DNA of 64,000 nt, taken from positions 7,936,001 through 8,000,000 of the forward strand of contig OZ176053.1 in NCBI GenBank assembly GCA_964247055.1, written 5' to 3'. The position numbers and the translations under genes were made by a program. The DNA is from Paragordius varius. Taxonomy: Eukaryota > Nematomorpha. Every line of letters begins with the position of its first letter. Within the stretch, counting starts at the first letter, position 1. Shown piece after piece: positions 48,301 to 61,710 of the stretch. The notes under the pieces are model-generated. The model had not been told where the DNA came from and made no database searches. It saw nothing but the letters and a program-made list of their open reading frames with translations.

Positions 48301-51300
48301 AGTATAGTGTCGTCAGCATAGTGAAATGATGATATAATATTGCTGGCGATGCTTATGCCATTAGCTTTATCTATATTTCTTAATACACTTTCTATGCAAA
48401 CGTTAAAAAGAGTCGGTGAAAGGACGCATCCTTGTCGTGAACCATTGTTCATTCATATCTTCACTATGTTGACGACACCACAAAGCTGTCAAATTCAGTG
48501 GACAAACTAAAAAAACTCTTAACGGAATTTCAACTGAATGTCAAAAATTCGGTCTGACGATCAACTACAAAAAACTAAAATTATGAATATAAACGCTCAG
48601 AATCATTACAACAATTTATTCTTTGACAACCAAAAAATCGAAGTAGTCTCCCAATACACTTATTTAGGCAGTCTTATCAATAGGACTAACAACAGTACTC
48701 CCGATATCAGAAGAAGAATAGGAATCGCTAAAAATGATAAAATATCATGACATCAAACTCAAACAAAAATCCGATTAGTTAAATCCCTAATATCCCATGC
48801 TATACGCGTCAGAAAGTTGGATGACGAAAGATACATTAACGCCTTCTAAATGTGGTGCTGGCGGAAGATAGTACAAACCTGGAAAGATAAAATAAAGAAC
48901 ACAGCAATCCTTGACAAAATAAATTCCGAGATACACCTGATCGGCATGTACCTCAAAATGAAATTATCATACTTTGGTCACATTACCAGAGCTAATGATT
49001 TGGAATTTCAACTAATGACAGGCAAGGTCGAAGGATCCAGGAAACGTGGACGCTGCAAGATGCGCTGGATCCAAAACCTAACCAAACAAACCAATCTTTC
49101 TTTACAACAGCTAACAGCTCGCTTACAATCGATAAACTGGAGAAAATTTACCTTCCAAAAAGCAATAAATCGTCAACAATCTTTGCTATAATAATAATAT
49201 ATGTAATAGCTCTTATACGGGACGTTAAACTAAATTATTATGATTGGTTTAATATGTTTTTGCATCAATATTTGATCTAATTCATGTTTAATGAAATTAA
49301 AAAAATAACCAAATAGGTTTTTTAAATTTTTTCATTTATTATATAGCTAGAGAGACGGTATATTAATTTGTTTTATTAGTGATTACGATGCATTACCTCA
49401 GTTAGAAAAGTGTAAAAAAAATAATTCAATGCAAACAGAATAATTAACAAACAAAGGAAAAAGTATAGAATTAAATTTGAATGTTATGTACCTACCATAA
49501 GCGAGATCAATCAATATTCTAAATATATTAGTCAAAACAAAATATTATAATCTATATTAATAGGACATAACCTACATCCTTGGACCATTTACTTTAATAT
49601 ATAAAAATCAAAAAAATGTTACATTAAATAACAAATATTATTTATATTTTTGTTAATATTTTTTAAAATATATATAGCAGACAAATGATAAAGCGAGCGA
49701 AAAAATGGTATGTATCAATATAAATACCATCTAAATACATGTAACCTTTGTATGAAAATTGTTATTGAAAAAAAATAAAAAAAATTTTGCCATCCGTCAA
49801 TAATTTTAATATGAATCTTTTCTTATCTAATCTAAAATCTATATATATGAATTGGAAACTTCCATAATTATATATTGTATTTATGGTAAATTAATGTGTT
49901 AAATTACAGTTAAATGAAATTCGTTTGTTCATTTAGTAACTGTTTTTTATAAATATAAAATATAATCAAAAAGAAGTAAGCATGTTGATATTCAGAATTT
50001 TAGCGATATTTCTAAAATGACATAATTACAAATTTACTTAAAACAAAGCATATAGTTGTTGCAATTGGGAATGTGTTACATAAATGTAATTAACAGAGAA
50101 TCTGTGCACCAAAATTTTTTAACACAAAAAGTACACAAAGAAAGAATCAATTGTTTTTACGTAACATATTAAAATTTTACGTTTTTCTGAATAATAACCC
50201 TGTTAGACTTAAAAAACTTAATAATTTTAACATAAGCCCAAGGTTGTTTATTGTAAAAAATATTTTTTACAATACAGTATGAGTAAGTATATATTGCTAG
50301 AAAGTTATTAATCATTGCCAAATAGGCATATGGAGCAAAGAGAGTTATTATTGGCTAATAATAGTAAAAAGTGCAAAATTAACTATAAGCCAATAATACT
50401 GCCCTTTGTTGTATTTACTATTTGGCTATAATTATTAACTTTCCAGCAATGTATACTTATTCATACTGTAAATGTTCAAATATTTAACGCATATTTTTAA
50501 CGGATTGGCCATATATGCATATATATGTATATATATATTTATGTACATATGGATAACACAACAATTTGTTTAACCTTCAAACGAGATGATAAAAAATTAG
50601 TCAAGCATTATTTTTTCGTTAAATTACCACCGCTCTTGTATTAAAAATAACTAATTTAATAAATATTTTTTAACAAAAGTATAAATTTAGAAATTTTGAT
50701 GTTTTACAACTCACACAACAAACCAATCATATTTTAGTTATTATCAATGATCTAAAAATCTCATTGTAAAAAAGAGATTTATAATTCCAAAAGTTTATGA
50801 AGATACCTTTGTTTTTAGAAAATATTTTTTGCGAACAAATAAAATTAATTCTTTAACGCCTCGATCTATATCGCACATATCAATTTCATTACATAGTGAG
50901 TGCAGCATGCAACAAAGAGTTGCCGCTTATTTTAAGAGGATTAAACCTTAGTTATTGATTGATATCTTATTTGTTTAAAAATATGGTTAAGCCTACTACA
51001 ATTTTAAAAATATTTCCATAAGCATTAGTTTTTAACAGTTTAACTATTCAAAGTAGGTTCAACTCAACAGGAGACTCGTGTATTATAGTGCAAATGTGCA
51101 TATGTTAATTATTCTTTCGTGAAGAATATAGTTTTGAGGTATCAGTTTGTGAAAAACAAAATTTTTTAATTAAAATCTAACCGTTATACAGTGAAGATAT
51201 GACCTCATATTCCTTGATGAGTTTGTTCATTAATGTTTGTTTAGGTTTCATCTCAATATGAATTTTTTTAAAATAATATATATAATATCAGAGATTTAGA

Positions 51301-52478
51301 ATATATCTAAATAAAAAAACCGTTACAAAACTAGTAAAATACTTTGAAAAATCTTTAGATTTTTGAAGTCCTTCGCCCAAATTTTCCATCATTTGCTTAA
51401 ATGTCATTTTTTGGTTTTCTCGTTTAAATATATTAGATTGCCCAAAAAGAGACAATCGCTTTTTAAAATTATTGTTTGTGTTATTATTGCAAGACAAGGG
51501 TGAAAGTAAATTTTTTATTGTAGTATTGTTTGGGGGATCATTATAAGTTTTTTCTGGCGAAGGTTTGGTTAAAGCTTGGTCCTTATTTAGTATATCAGAA
51601 TTGTTATTAAAATTGGTGCTATGCCTATTGACATCTTCGGTTGAAAATGAATCTTGGAGCCATTTGGTGATGACATTTTGTTGTTTTTGCTCACTTAAGC
51701 AATAATTGTGTACAGTTTCATTGTCCGATTTCGTATACTCTATAATATGGCCATTTATGCTACTGTGCATGGCTGGTATGCTTTTAATCGTAGAGTTGGT
51801 TTCATTTATCATATTGGCTACTGGCATAAGGGTTCTGGTTTCGTTACAAAGGATAATGAAATCGTCACCCTTCAAATCATCCGTAAAATTATATGATGGT
51901 TGCAAATCCTGATGTGGACAAGGTTGTTGAATATCATTGTCGTTAGCGTTCGATAAATTAGTTGAAAACACGGAATTTTTATCTTTTTGCGATGATAAGT
52001 CACCATCTATCGAGGCATTTGTCCCTTCTTTTTGACTCAAAAAATTCTGTAAAATACTACCAGGTGACAAGAAAACTTCATCTGTTGTATTTGCAGAGAC
52101 TTTTTTGATTTTTCGTACTTTAACTTTCTCGGATTTTGACGCAATAGAAGGGACAACAAAGTTCCCATTTTCATGTAGTACGGGCCAATTGACATATATG
52201 GGTTCTTCTTTAACGAATTTATTATTATTATTATTATAGCATTTTCTTTCAAGTTCTTTGTTTTCCATTGCACGATTTTCATAGTTACTCAAATCTTTTT
52301 TGCTTTCTCTTTTATTTAATATGGGATTCATGAGAAAGTCAACCGAATGGTGTCGAGTCTCAAGTTTATTTTTCAATTCTATAAAAACATCATCTGCATT
52401 ATGATTTGAATATGAGGTGTTTATACCAACGTTTAAAGAAGGAATGTTTAAATGTAAATATTCAGCAGTCAATTCCAT
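36306..52478 (-). CDS. Rho guanine-nucleotide exchange factor, ARHGEF26/16-like
   Basis: Dbl-family activator of Rho/Rac GTPases. Exons (minus): 52478-51343, 46085-45857, 45559-44995, 44265-43435, 42741-42538, 41842-41782, 41697-40774, 40683-40461, 40399-40343, 39512-39316, 39137-38973, 38811-38610, 38172-38083, 37084-36903, 36669-36493, 36396-36306; 5,334 nt, 1,777 aa, all phases closing. The first about 1,300 residues are Asn/Ser-rich and probably disordered, with NNNN runs and one proline motif IPLPPPVIPKR. Then LWHDIPE, the DH domain (AMYEILMTEKSYYNDL, EKHYLFSNILAV, SYLILPMQRITRMPLL, CNTGIKVMERIERM) and a PH domain (LISQHRYVAKHGD, LILFNDLFLIGKRK, closing helix FDKYEWITAF). LWHDIPE before DH and the form of the QRITRMPLL helix point to ARHGEF26/16/5/19. 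The family's C-terminal SH3 is absent: the protein stops 20 residues after PH. The 5.3-kb intron 1 holds two LINE fragments; other introns hold hAT MITEs. Confidence 0.93.
38421..38505. mobile_element. TA-flanked MITE with CACCCTCGAACAA repeats, truncated copy
   Basis: TACCATTTACAATT followed by ATCACCCTCGAACAATTT and CACCCTTGAGAAATTC matches one arm of the elements at 3091 and 5871. The opposite arm is missing. It lies in a RhoGEF intron. Confidence 0.7.
42222..42499 (+). mobile_element. hAT MITE (CAGGGGTGTCC family) in RhoGEF intron 5
   Basis: Starts CAGGCGCGTTTAACATGCGG, ends AAGACACCCCTG, and contains TAATAAAATATTTGTTAATG. Antisense to the gene. Confidence 0.85.
44461..44770 (+). mobile_element. 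hAT MITE (CAGGGGTGTCC family) in RhoGEF intron 3
   Basis: Starts CAGAGGTGTCCAAACCCGCA, ends TTGGTAACCCCTG, with the family block AATAAATGCCCATATAT before the right end. Antisense to the gene. Confidence 0.85.
46230..46512 (+). mobile_element. hAT MITE (CAGGGGTGTCC family) in RhoGEF intron 1
   Basis: Starts CAGGGGTGGTTAGCACGCGG, ends near GTTAAACACCTCT, with GTTAATGCCCATATATGCG inside. It begins 145 bp beyond exon 2 and is antisense to the gene. Confidence 0.83.
47539..48455 (-). mobile_element. RTE-type LINE, 5'-truncated copy (minus)
   Basis: Reverse transcriptase C-terminal half on the minus strand: NGSRQGCVLSPTLFNVCIE, the catalytic block SSFHYADDTILLSNSVDIL, then YLRSLI and TPDIRRRIGIAKSKM, and past a frame break AFEMWCWRKIVQITWKDKI. 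These are RTE/BovB-like motifs. The 3' end is short and TAA-rich (47539-47552), as RTE elements have. The endonuclease and first half of RT are missing. It lies in RhoGEF intron 1, in sense with the gene. Confidence 0.9.
48456..49201 (+). mobile_element. RTE-type LINE, shorter 5'-truncated copy (plus)
   Basis: Starts inside the catalytic block (TATGTTGACGACACC), keeps TKIMNINAQNHYNN, YLGSLI, TPDIRRRIGIAK, and an intact C-terminal frame 48850-49191 with WCWRKIVQTWKDKIKN, YFGHITRANDLEF and RKRGRCKMRWIQNL. It ends in (TAA)n at 49189-49201. It is highly similar to the minus copy and faces away from it head to head. Confidence 0.9.
50275..50468. mobile_element. TA-flanked fold-back MITE (CAGTATGAGTAA family), copy 2
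   Basis: CAGTATGAGTAAGTATATAT at the left and its near-perfect inverse at the right, each arm about 50 bp, flanked by TA at 50273-50274 and 50469-50470. It lies in RhoGEF intron 1. Confidence 0.9.
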
Positions 52479-55400
52479 TGAGATATGATAAAGAAAATGT
52501 GTTTTCTAAATATACATTTTCGACTTTAAAAGTTGTATAACAATCTAAAAACTGAAACGTTTGAATGATCAGAATATATACATTTTTAGCGAACGAGATT
52601 CATTCCATGTAAAAAAACAAAAAAAATATTTTAGTAATATCACTAATTTAACAATTATGCATTGTAATGATAGGTAGGTAGGTAAGTAATACAGTTTCTC
52701 TTCTCTTGTTCGTTTTCCATCTTCTTTGCTTTCTACTGTTTTTTCAAATATACTTTTTTTTAATAACGATGAAATTGATTTAATATACTAAATTTTATAT
52801 AAAATAAAAATATTTTCAATATATTTTTTAAAAAATAATTATTGAATTTGCACGCTGTAAGGTGGTTAAAAAGTGTTGCAATTGAGATTTTTTCACAATC
52901 CACAATCAAATGGTTATTATCAAAATATATGATAATTATATTTATCAGTATAAGTAAAAAGTCAAAACACAAATTATATAGTATAATTTTACATGTCAAC
53001 TTCATATTACTATTTCATATTTTTTTATAAAAATATTTTGTGGTTTGATATTGTTTTTCATAAAAAAGGTGTAATGGTGTGAAGAACGTTATTTTAATTT
53101 GATTATATTGTTTATATATCACTTATTTTATGAGTTAGCTAGTGAGCTATCCTCACGTTATGTTAACGTTAAAAAAATGCTAATTTTTTGCCCATAATTT
53201 TAATTATAACAATATCGTTTTTTAATTGATAAACATAGAAGAAATATGTAAAATATATCTCCTTCATTACTAAAAACTATATAATATATAATAAATAAAA
53301 AGATTTTCGCGCGTTAAAGGTGTATATATAAATTAATAATTTACATAATGGTAAACTTGGGATAAGATACTCTCTACATATAAATTATACAGTTGTTTTT
53401 GGTAATTTTCTATTTTATATTTTAGGAAAAAATCGAAATACCACACTTGTCTGAACTTTTAATTGCAATGAGAGAGTACATAACTTGTCAAATATGTAAT
53501 GTTATAGTTTCCCTTATTTATGTAAAATAACATATATAAAAAGTGTGTATATAATTGATAATTATAAAATGTATATAATTATAATAAAAAATGTTCAAAA
53601 TATTCAGTGACACCAAAATATTTCTCTCCTCATCATGTTATTGATTAGAAATAATAATTGATTCATTTTTACTTCGTATATATATAAAATACAATTAGAG
53701 GTAGTTATATATACACTATCGTTAATATCTCACTGATTTATATATATATATATATATATATGGTGAAATAATGATTTCAAATAGGTGTAAAAGTTTTTGT
53801 TATAATTAAAATATCAGAATTCAGAGAGCGAGATTTGAATTTCATATTCAATTATACTTATTTCTGTGTGAAAAAAGAAGATTGGTAGGATCTCGAGGTA
53901 AAGATAATATGCATAATAAAACGAGGAAAAGGTAAAAGAATTAAAGTAAAAAGTGAAGAATAAAAGTTTAGATAATAAATTTTAGGTGTATACCATATAA
54001 ATAATATTTTTCAAAGGTGTTATATACTTATTGTTTTTCTAAGAGTATACGCTAAATATTTAACTGCTAGTAATATATCTATTATATATATTAGCGTTAC
54101 TTTTTTAATTGTACTTAGAAAACGTGCATTGTAGATGCGTTTTGAAACGCATTTTTTTGATAACAGAAAGAAATATCAAATATTTTAATTTAATCAGTGG
54201 CATACGAAGATTAGAACAATTAAAAAGATTTTTGATACTTGAAAATGAATGTAAGACTGAACACGATTTAAACTTCCAGGATTTATTTTAAAACAACCAA
54301 AAATTATGATAACAGAAAGACTTCTAGTTATATATTCATAATCTTTGTAAATAAGGTTATTTTATAAAATAAAGGGTGACTAAATTTTTGTGGATTTACA
54401 TGCTGTTAAATTTGGCATAAACTATATTTTATTTAAGTATTAAGAGGTTAATTAAAATTTAAGAGCAGGTATCTCTGACAATATATTGGAACATAATAAA
54501 GCTTGAATTTAAAATTATTTAAATATAATTTATTAAAAGAATGATTATTTTCATAATATATAAAGGGATGATTTAAGATTAATTATAAAAAAACTCTAAA
54601 GCATATCTAACAGACTTTTTTTTCTTAATTTTTGGAAATGGTATTTTGTGAATTCTAACGCAAATTAGATTTTTGTAAAAATGATGTTTATGTATAACAA
54701 ATATGTAAATCAAAAAAATAACTAATTTAGAGATTTTTGTGTTATTAGACATTGAGTCAGCCAGCTCTGCTATTTACAAATTTAATCCTCCTAGAACAAT
54801 TTATCATATAGCATGAGCTTTGCGAATAAAATAATTTTATAATAATAATACATAATAAAAGAATTTGCAACCAGAAACCAGGAAATTAGTGCAAAAAATT
54901 AACATAAATAACTGTTTTATAATATTTTTAAACAAATGAAAGGGAGAGAGATTAACTGAAGAATTAGTAAAGACATATTATTACAAAGATAATAAATGCA
55001 AAAATACGTGTAAAATATGGGTGGGATTTTGTTTGAATTAATATATTTCGCATAAAAATTCACCAAAAAATATAAATTTCTAAAATTGTGGTTAATGCTT
55101 AAAATTTAAATTTAAATTAATAAAAATGACCCTTCCCATTTTTGAATGAATTTTTAAATATTATTCAATTTTTTCCTTATACTTAGCTGTGTCATCTTAA
55201 ATTTGCCGTAATAGAAAGCGATAAGTTTTGGTAACTGTTTAAAACAAAGAATCGCAATGTTAAAATAATTTCCTTTTTTCTCAAAAATCCATTCTATATT
55301 AATTACATTTAATAGTTTAATCTAAAACTTAAGTTATATATAATATGAAGAGGCAAAATGCGAGCATTGCCTTATAATTTTCTATTATTTCGGCAAAAAC

Positions 55401-58400
55401 AAACTATTTTACCCCATCCAATAATTGTGGATTATTATTGATAAAAAAAATCGTTTAATTTTATTTTGAAGACATAAAAAATGTTTTTGAATATTTAACT
55501 GAAACAAAAGCCGTTCCATACCAACAACATTGTAATATTATAAAAAATCCCTAACTAAAAACATCGAAGACATTTTAATAGCCTTTCATGTAAACTGAAA
55601 TAAAGATAGTTTTTTAATTAAAAATAAAATATAGTTAATTAATTAATCATCACTCATCAGATTTATATAGTTTCACGATTTTTGAGTTATATTAGAGTAG
55701 CACTGTAAAAATTAAAATAGGGACCAAAAACCGAAACGAAATAGTTTCACACAAAAACGGGTCCCGCCAAATAAAATAATAAAATTAGGACGGAAGAGAC
55801 TCTTGTGAAATGTATTTTGTTTCTTAGGATATAATCAATTCGGTAAATTTTCTCAGTTAGTGTTATATTTTGGATGAAAAGAGTAGTTTTTGATATTTTA
55901 GCATTTCGCGCTAAATAACTATCCAACTTTAAGAATCCAAAAATGAGGATCATTAAACTAAAACAACAATTTTTTAGCAGTGGGTTATTCATAAAACGTT
56001 TTAATAAAATTCATTATAAAATTAAGATAGGTCGCTGAGCGACTATCTCACCATACTAGAATCCATGCATATTTCTCCCCCGCTACAGATTTCAATCATA
56101 AATATATAACTTGAAAATATATATAATATTTAAATAACACTGTATAATTGGAAAAATGGCCCATCATTTCAATGAAGAAATACAAATTATTGCTTAAATT
56201 TTTCCCTTATATTTTTGAAATAGAGTACAGATTCAAATAGTATTTAATTACGTTAAAAATATAATCTCAACTTTTTAACTACTGATACCAATCAGCCAAT
56301 GTAGTGTATGAGTGAAACATAAAACAAAATACCCGGGCAGTGGGCATTTATTTTCTTCTGTTTTGAAGAGGTTTTCGCCGTTGAACACAAAATTTTATAA
56401 ATATCCCAAGAAAGTTACCAAAATATAAGAGACTTGTTACGGAAAAAATAAAATATCTTTTTGTAAATTTTCGAAATATTAGCGGATTTTCCTGCAAATA
56501 TAGAGTTGTTTAGAAACCGAATACAATAAAGACCGTAAAAAATATGTAAAATAATATTTGATCAATACAACATTTGTTACAAAGATATTGAATTCAAAGG
56601 GTCCCTAACATTGCGGACCAAAATGGGTCATATAAAATTGTATCCTGATTAAATATAGATAGAAAAATCTTTCAGGATTATCATGGTGCTTTTGGTTTTG
56701 GGTAAATATGATATAAGAAGGTTATTACCACTTTTATGGTATTTGCTCAATTTCAGAAAATGGCAAATTTTTCTCACAATTTGCTACATAAAAATTTTTG
56801 GTGAAAAAATGCTTCATTTATATTATAAATTATATATATAAATAGCAAAAAATATTTTCAGAATTTTAAATTTTAGATGTGGTCTCTGCTTTAAATTTTT
56901 GGACGCACTAAAACTGGCAAGTTTTCCTAAACTAAACGAGAAATTTCCGATATTGCGAAATAAAAAAAATAAATATGTGCTAAATTTTGGTGGAAAAAGT
57001 TGCCAAAAATGGATATTCTGCTTTAAAATTAATAAACAAAATTTTGGTAATGCGAGTTTTTATATTTTGAAGCATTGTAGAAACGGTAAAAAAACACTTT
57101 AAGATATCAACAAATTTTTAACTGTAATTCAATTATGCTGAACATTTCTATCACCTCATATTCATAACTTAGAAATGTGATGTTAAAAACCCAATTTATA
57201 TCTAACTTTAATTTGTCGACAAACAAAATTTTAATCGAAAATCTGACGTGATAGATATGTTTAGCATCATCGAATTGTATGAGAAACTGTTTTTATAATC
57301 CTATGTTTTCCTACCGTTTCCATCATTCAAAATACGTTAATACTCGCTTCACCAACTACAAATTTAATTTTTGATCCGAATACCCATTTTTTCGGAAAAA
57401 TCTCTTCTGATGTCAAATTTATCATAACACCTCTTGATCGCTCGGGGTAGTTGTATGCCCCAAATGCAGAAAAGATTTAAATATCTGAATTTTTAGTTAG
57501 CCAAACAATGCTTTCTTAAGCCTTCAGGCGCATGATACAAAAATTTTTTGTGAAAAAAATGGATTGTAAAAAAATCCTTATCTCAAATAAACGCCATTTT
57601 TTTCTTTTATTTTAAATCGTGAATAAACAGGCAATAAATGTATATTATGGTTGGAAATAATAATTAATAAACTTTGGGAAGTGGCACAATTCAGCAAATT
57701 TGTGATATATATTTTTTAATATCAGCTGTAGTTTCAATCGTGTTAGGAGTTATCTGTATCCGGGACTCTATAAGTTATGAAACGTGAGCATTAACTTATC
57801 TCAGTCAGGAGAAAAGGGTATAAAAATTTTAACCAAAAAAATTTTAAAACTTGTTTACTACTTAGAGCTCAGTGAAGGAAAACTACCCCAAAATATCATC
57901 ATGTACAAATAAATGAAATAGTAATGATTTAAAATTTTTATCGCGTAACATCGCATTTTTGCGTTTGAAAGAAAACTTGTCAATTTTAGACGGAATTAAA
58001 AATTTAAGATTTTCGGAAGTTCTAAATTTAAATATAAAAATATGTTTAGGTTTGATATATAGTTTATGATATATTTTGTGATATTTTTTGAAATAAAGCA
58101 TTTTCACTAAAAAAAATTTATTTAGCAAAATGTGCACAAATTTATTTTCTGATATGTAGTAGTTAACCAGGAAAGTGACAATTACTTTCTGGTATCACTC
58201 GTCAAAACCTATAATGATAATCCTAATACATTTATCTATCTATATAATTTATCAAGCGAAAGTGTATAAACTCAAGGCATCACTTATGTTTTATTCTTTT
58301 TCATTTCTTTAGTATATTGGCTGAACTATAAATGACTTCCTTAATGAACGCCTCTCCTATTTTGTCTAAAAAAAGCGACCCCTTTAAAACAAAATTTTCC

Positions 58401-59498
58401 AAATAATAAAGGTGTTTTTTTATATTCTTAACGGTGGCGGAATCGGTTATTTGGAAAAATAAATAAATCATATTTAAAAGATACTAATTCTGATTTTCCC
58501 AAATATTCAAGCGGTCTTCAGCTCTTGTACTCGGACCATCCTTTTTATCCTATAATATCTGAAAGCGCATGATCATGTGGAGTTGTATTTTAAAATTTAT
58601 AATTACATTAATTGAAGGGTTCAATTAGTATACAACATAGTCTTAGTTTCATAAATATCAATGTTTTTAAGCGTATTAAATTTGAGAAATTATATTATTA
58701 CCCTAAATTTAGATATTTACTATTGAAATTAAAGATTTTCCATAGCTATTAGATGGTAATTTTGAAGTATATGATTTGTCATTATAAAATTTTACCATTT
58801 GTATGAATTCGTTTGCGGCGCTAAAAATATGCAATATTTTTGGTACAATGACTACCTTCAATAGTTGATGATACCGTTTTCTACATACATAATCTACAGT
58901 GATTTTATAAATATAGGAAGGTCCGAATCTTCGGCTTTGACTCAACGGTTTCTGCACAGAAAACTTTTTATATCCGTTTCATAAATAATAAGTTTTACCG
59001 ATGAAAACCAGAACGAAATTGCTATAATTTAAAAAACTGAACCGGAGTTTAAAGCCTTACAGAGATATTTTTTTGAACAGAATTCTTTTTAAATGCAAAG
59101 TAAAACGGAGATTGGTCGCAAATTATAAATCATTCACAATCTTCATAAAGAAAAGGTTTCTGTAAGCTGTATATTAGGATAATAATCGTAGGACAGGGAT
59201 AATACATTATATCAGTACATGACAGAAAAATACATAATATTTACAATTTTAACTGCTCACATCCTCAAGTATTATTTTAAGTCTTACTGGTGTTTATCAT
59301 CCAATAATATTTATAAATTAAAACGTTTGGGATAATGTCCAAAATTTATTAATGTCTTGGTAACAACCCGGGTACCATAATAAAGAAAATAAATTTGAGC
59401 ATATTTATGTTTTAAATTTTTCCATAGTTACAAGTTACACAGCGTTTATCCGTTTAATTTTATCACATTATTTATTAACTGTGTTAATAAATTTAAAT
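52479..59498. other. RhoGEF upstream region, no supported gene
   Basis: Very A+T-rich with several microsatellites, for example (TA)n at 53738-53761 and a short GTAG run near 52671-52690. From about 56400 to 58400 the sequence resembles the degenerate repeats near 15.4-17.0 kb and 31.5-32.4 kb (shared ATCATGGTGCTTT, AAATCTTTCAGGATTAT). The RhoGEF promoter must lie here or near 52.5 kb, but I see no clear element. Confidence 0.5.
53738..53761. repeat. (TA)n microsatellite
   Basis: Perfect alternating TA tract of 24 bp. Confidence 0.9.
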
Positions 59499-59787
59499 CA
59501 GGGGTGTCCAACACAAATGTTTTCACAGGCCGCCCTTTTTGTTAAAAAATCGGGTGCGCCGCATTGGCAAAATACATGGGCATTAACAAAAATTTTATTA
59601 AATTTTAAACATAAGATTGTAAAAACTACTATTTATTTTAACATTTTGCTATTTCATTGCCAAATTTGGGAAGAATTTTACAAAAAATTCAGTTAAAAAA
59701 ATAATTTTACTTGGATTTCGATAAATTTTGTATTTAAAATTTCTTGCGGGCTGCAGAAACCCGCGGGCCGCGTGTTGGTCACCCCTG
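59499..59787 (-). mobile_element. hAT MITE (CAGGGGTGTCC family) with perfect 8-bp duplication
   Basis: Starts CAGGGGTGTCCAACACAAAT, ends GTGTTGGTCACCCCTG, flanked on both sides by ATTTAAAT (59491-59498 and 59788-59795). The opposite orientation to the intronic copies is shown by the block ACATGGGCATTAAC near its left end. The youngest-looking copy of the family here. Confidence 0.95.
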
Positions 59788-61117
59788 ATTTAAATGATAT
59801 TCATAATATTTTTTATATTTAAATATATTGCAATCATTAGAAATTTTCAGATAATTCAATAACATAGTAAGAAATTATTTATGATGACCGGTAACCGATC
59901 AATATTAGACACTAGTTTTTGAGATTGTAATTTTTTTGTAATATACGAATTTTAATGAATAAGTGAAAGATCTCAATTATTCAAATTTAAAGGTAGTAAT
60001 TTTAGCTTCAACTCCCTGATCCGAAATTCCCTTTTACTTTGTTAAATAATTAAAAGACACAAAAGAAAGGTCTTACTAATTCGTTATATAACGAGCGTGG
60101 GTATCACCTGTATAATCCATTTTACAATTTCTAACATTGAATATTTTATTTTCTTTTTGCAAAATTAAAAGTATGAGATTTTCACTTAAATTGCATTTGT
60201 TTTCTCTGGTAAAATAATTTTGTATATCTACATCATTATTTGATGTTAGAGTTCATTTTTTCTTCATTTCTTACGGTTCTTCATAATAAATTACCATTGT
60301 CAAACTATAAAAAATACCAAAACGACAACAAAATTAGCATAATGTATTTTTCTACATTTGAATTTATTATTGTTAATTATATTTAATTTTATATAATTTA
60401 TCACACTATTTAGCAGCTAACATCCATTCTCACTACAATGTAAATGACCTTTTGATACTATGATATAATTTATGGGTATTTAAAGTTGGATGAATATATA
60501 ACCTGAGGTCTACTCAAATTTTCCTATTAATTCCAGTTTTAATTTTTCAAAATTTTAGATAAGCTTTTATAATTCTAAAATAATTGGTTATTCATTACTT
60601 TCGCTCATCATAAATTATAAATAATTCTAAATCAACCAACTTCTATAAAAATATGAAAAATAAATACTAAAAAACAATGAATATATTTTTGAACTAATTT
60701 TCATTTAATTATGATCGGATCGAAACCGTTTTTGTAGTGCCGAAACCCCCCCTTTTATATACCCATTTTATAACCAATATGAGTTGTGTCCGAACGGTTT
60801 TGTATTTTTTTTCTTCACTACAATTATGTGTATATCATAGTGTGCCAAATTTAGGACAATGTATTTTTCTTAATTTCGCATTTTTGGATAAAGAAACTCA
60901 CCGGCTTTCAGAATCTGAAGCATTGGGGTCAAGTTTATAAGAAGTACAAGATAAAAAGTTATTCCAACCAATCATTTGTTTTTAAAAATTTTCTACAATA
61001 TTTAAATATAAAAATGGCTATAGCTATTATCAATTGATTACAATATATGTTTCATAAGTTGTTTTTCAATAAGATTCAAAATTAACAAAAAAAGCGCAAA
61101 TGGAAAAATCATTTTTA
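59788..61117. other. Intergenic, no supported gene
   Basis: No coding frame, repeat end or RNA gene that I can support. Confidence 0.5.
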
Positions 61118-61710
61118 TTAACACTTGGATACAACACATTCATTTTAGTTATTCGATTCAAATTGGGGTAATTAAATACCCCAGGCCTGTATAAAATTAA
61201 ATTCTTTAAAAAATATGGAAGGAATCGATAAAATGGCAAAATCTTGCACTTGTATACATTAATAAACCGAAATTTATAAAAAAATTTATTCAAAAATACT
61301 TGATCATACTTATTTTAAGCTAAAACCGAAAGGTAAAACTTAGTCAACGTGACATGCGTGCAATAGTAAAATTAAAAAATAATACAAAATAAAGAGCTTT
61401 TTCTATTTCTATCAATGTTAGATGTAATTTAAATAAAAAATCAGCTATAATTTTACCCTTAAAATTGAATGAAGACGATATTTTGCAAAAATTTTGCAAA
61501 ATAAATATGGCGTCGAAGTAGTTAGACATGGAACTTTTTTTTCATAACAAAATTTTATATAGATATTTTGGCATATTTATATCATTTTTATTAGGATAGA
61601 AGTATAACTATAAATTGGGACCGCTTGCTTCAGTAGTTTTTTATAAATTAAATCCTAACTCAAACTTAGTCTGGGGTATTTAGATACCCCAATTTGAACT
61701 GAAGTGTTAA
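61118..61710 (+). mobile_element. TTAA-flanked MITE, intact copy (593 bp)
   Basis: TTAA at 61118-61121 and 61707-61710. It starts CACTTGGATACAACACATTC and ends TTTGAACTGAAGTG. Its continuous ACATTAATAAACCG at about 61255 is the unbroken form of the site hit in the nested 13.6-kb copy. Non-coding. Confidence 0.92.

Noticed and set aside
48456-49201. Single LINE insertion with twin-priming inversion
   Set aside because: Both arms contain the same 3' half including the tail, so one reverse-transcription event with an inverted 5' part does not explain it.
51706-51912. Two overlapping plus-strand frames
   Set aside because: Antisense to the first RhoGEF coding exon; no family match.
56899-57102. 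67-codon plus-strand frame
   Set aside because: Lies in degenerate repeat sequence, Lys/Asn-driven composition, no homology recognised.
57424-57890. Possible further MITE with CGGGGTAGTTGTATGCCCC
   Set aside because: Resembles the TTAA MITE palindrome, but no TTAA flank and no convincing opposite end.
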